Assembly: GCA_021812905.1 (NCBI GenBank) | Contig: JAKAMM010000143.1 | Span: 1-5,228, forward strand | Direction of reading: 5' to 3' | Source: Chloroflexota bacterium | GTDB taxonomy: Bacteria; Chloroflexota; Anaerolineae; Anaerolineales; Villigracilaceae | Length of the DNA: 5,228 nt | Shown: positions 5,173 to 5,228 of the stretch, piece by piece | Numbering within the stretch: the stretch's first letter is position 1 | How the letters are laid out: every line of letters begins with the position of its first letter | Position numbers and translations under genes: made by a program | Notes under the pieces: generated by a model | Databases searched by the model: none | Told to the model about the DNA's origin: nothing | What the model saw: only the letters and a program-made list of their open reading frames with translations

Positions 5173-5228
5173 GTCTGTTTTCTCCTGAAATTTATCTCAA
5201 AAATTTGCAAGGCTACGATATAACTCAA

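Overview
This window looks like a chromosomal stretch from a moderately GC-rich bacterium. My best guess is a member of the Chloroflexota (class Anaerolineae or close). That is inference, resting on an archaeal/eukaryotic-type prolyl-tRNA synthetase, a dispersed TGTCATTGCGAG palindromic repeat of a kind common in such genomes, a YtxG/YtxH-like pair and recurrent leaderless-looking promoters. Apart from a short transposase remnant, every gene reads on the minus strand, so biological order runs from high to low coordinates.

Right end (about 4300-5228): an accessory, AT-richer region. It holds a small conserved hypothetical protein with a Cys/His cluster (4789-5172), the 3' end of an IS3-family insertion sequence on the plus strand with its terminal inverted repeat (about 4545-4739), and a PC4/YdbC-like single-strand DNA-binding gene (4302-4524) broken by one local lesion at a UGA.

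Middle (2612-4198): a two-TM YtxG-like protein (3722-4198), expressed from an extended -10 promoter so close to its ATG that the mRNA is probably leaderless; a YtxH-family protein with one membrane segment and five 11-residue helical repeats (3305-3694); a strong hairpin terminator; and a class I SAM-dependent methyltransferase (2612-3247) whose start codon lies only 9 nt beyond that terminator.

Left end (1-2378): a probable operon of a MazG-like nucleotide pyrophosphohydrolase (1893-2213), a LOG-family protein (1369-1896, 4-nt overlap) and proS (start at 1244, running off the left edge). It is preceded by a good sigma-70-type promoter and a ~130-nt leader. The leader encodes an 18-residue peptide with four prolines, followed by mutually exclusive antiterminator and terminator hairpins. 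Its layout matches classical ribosome-mediated attenuation, and the operon contains the prolyl-tRNA synthetase gene, so charged tRNA-Pro is a natural candidate signal. This is the most interesting observation here. The promoter, peptide ORF and complementary arms are read directly from the sequence; the regulation is inferred.
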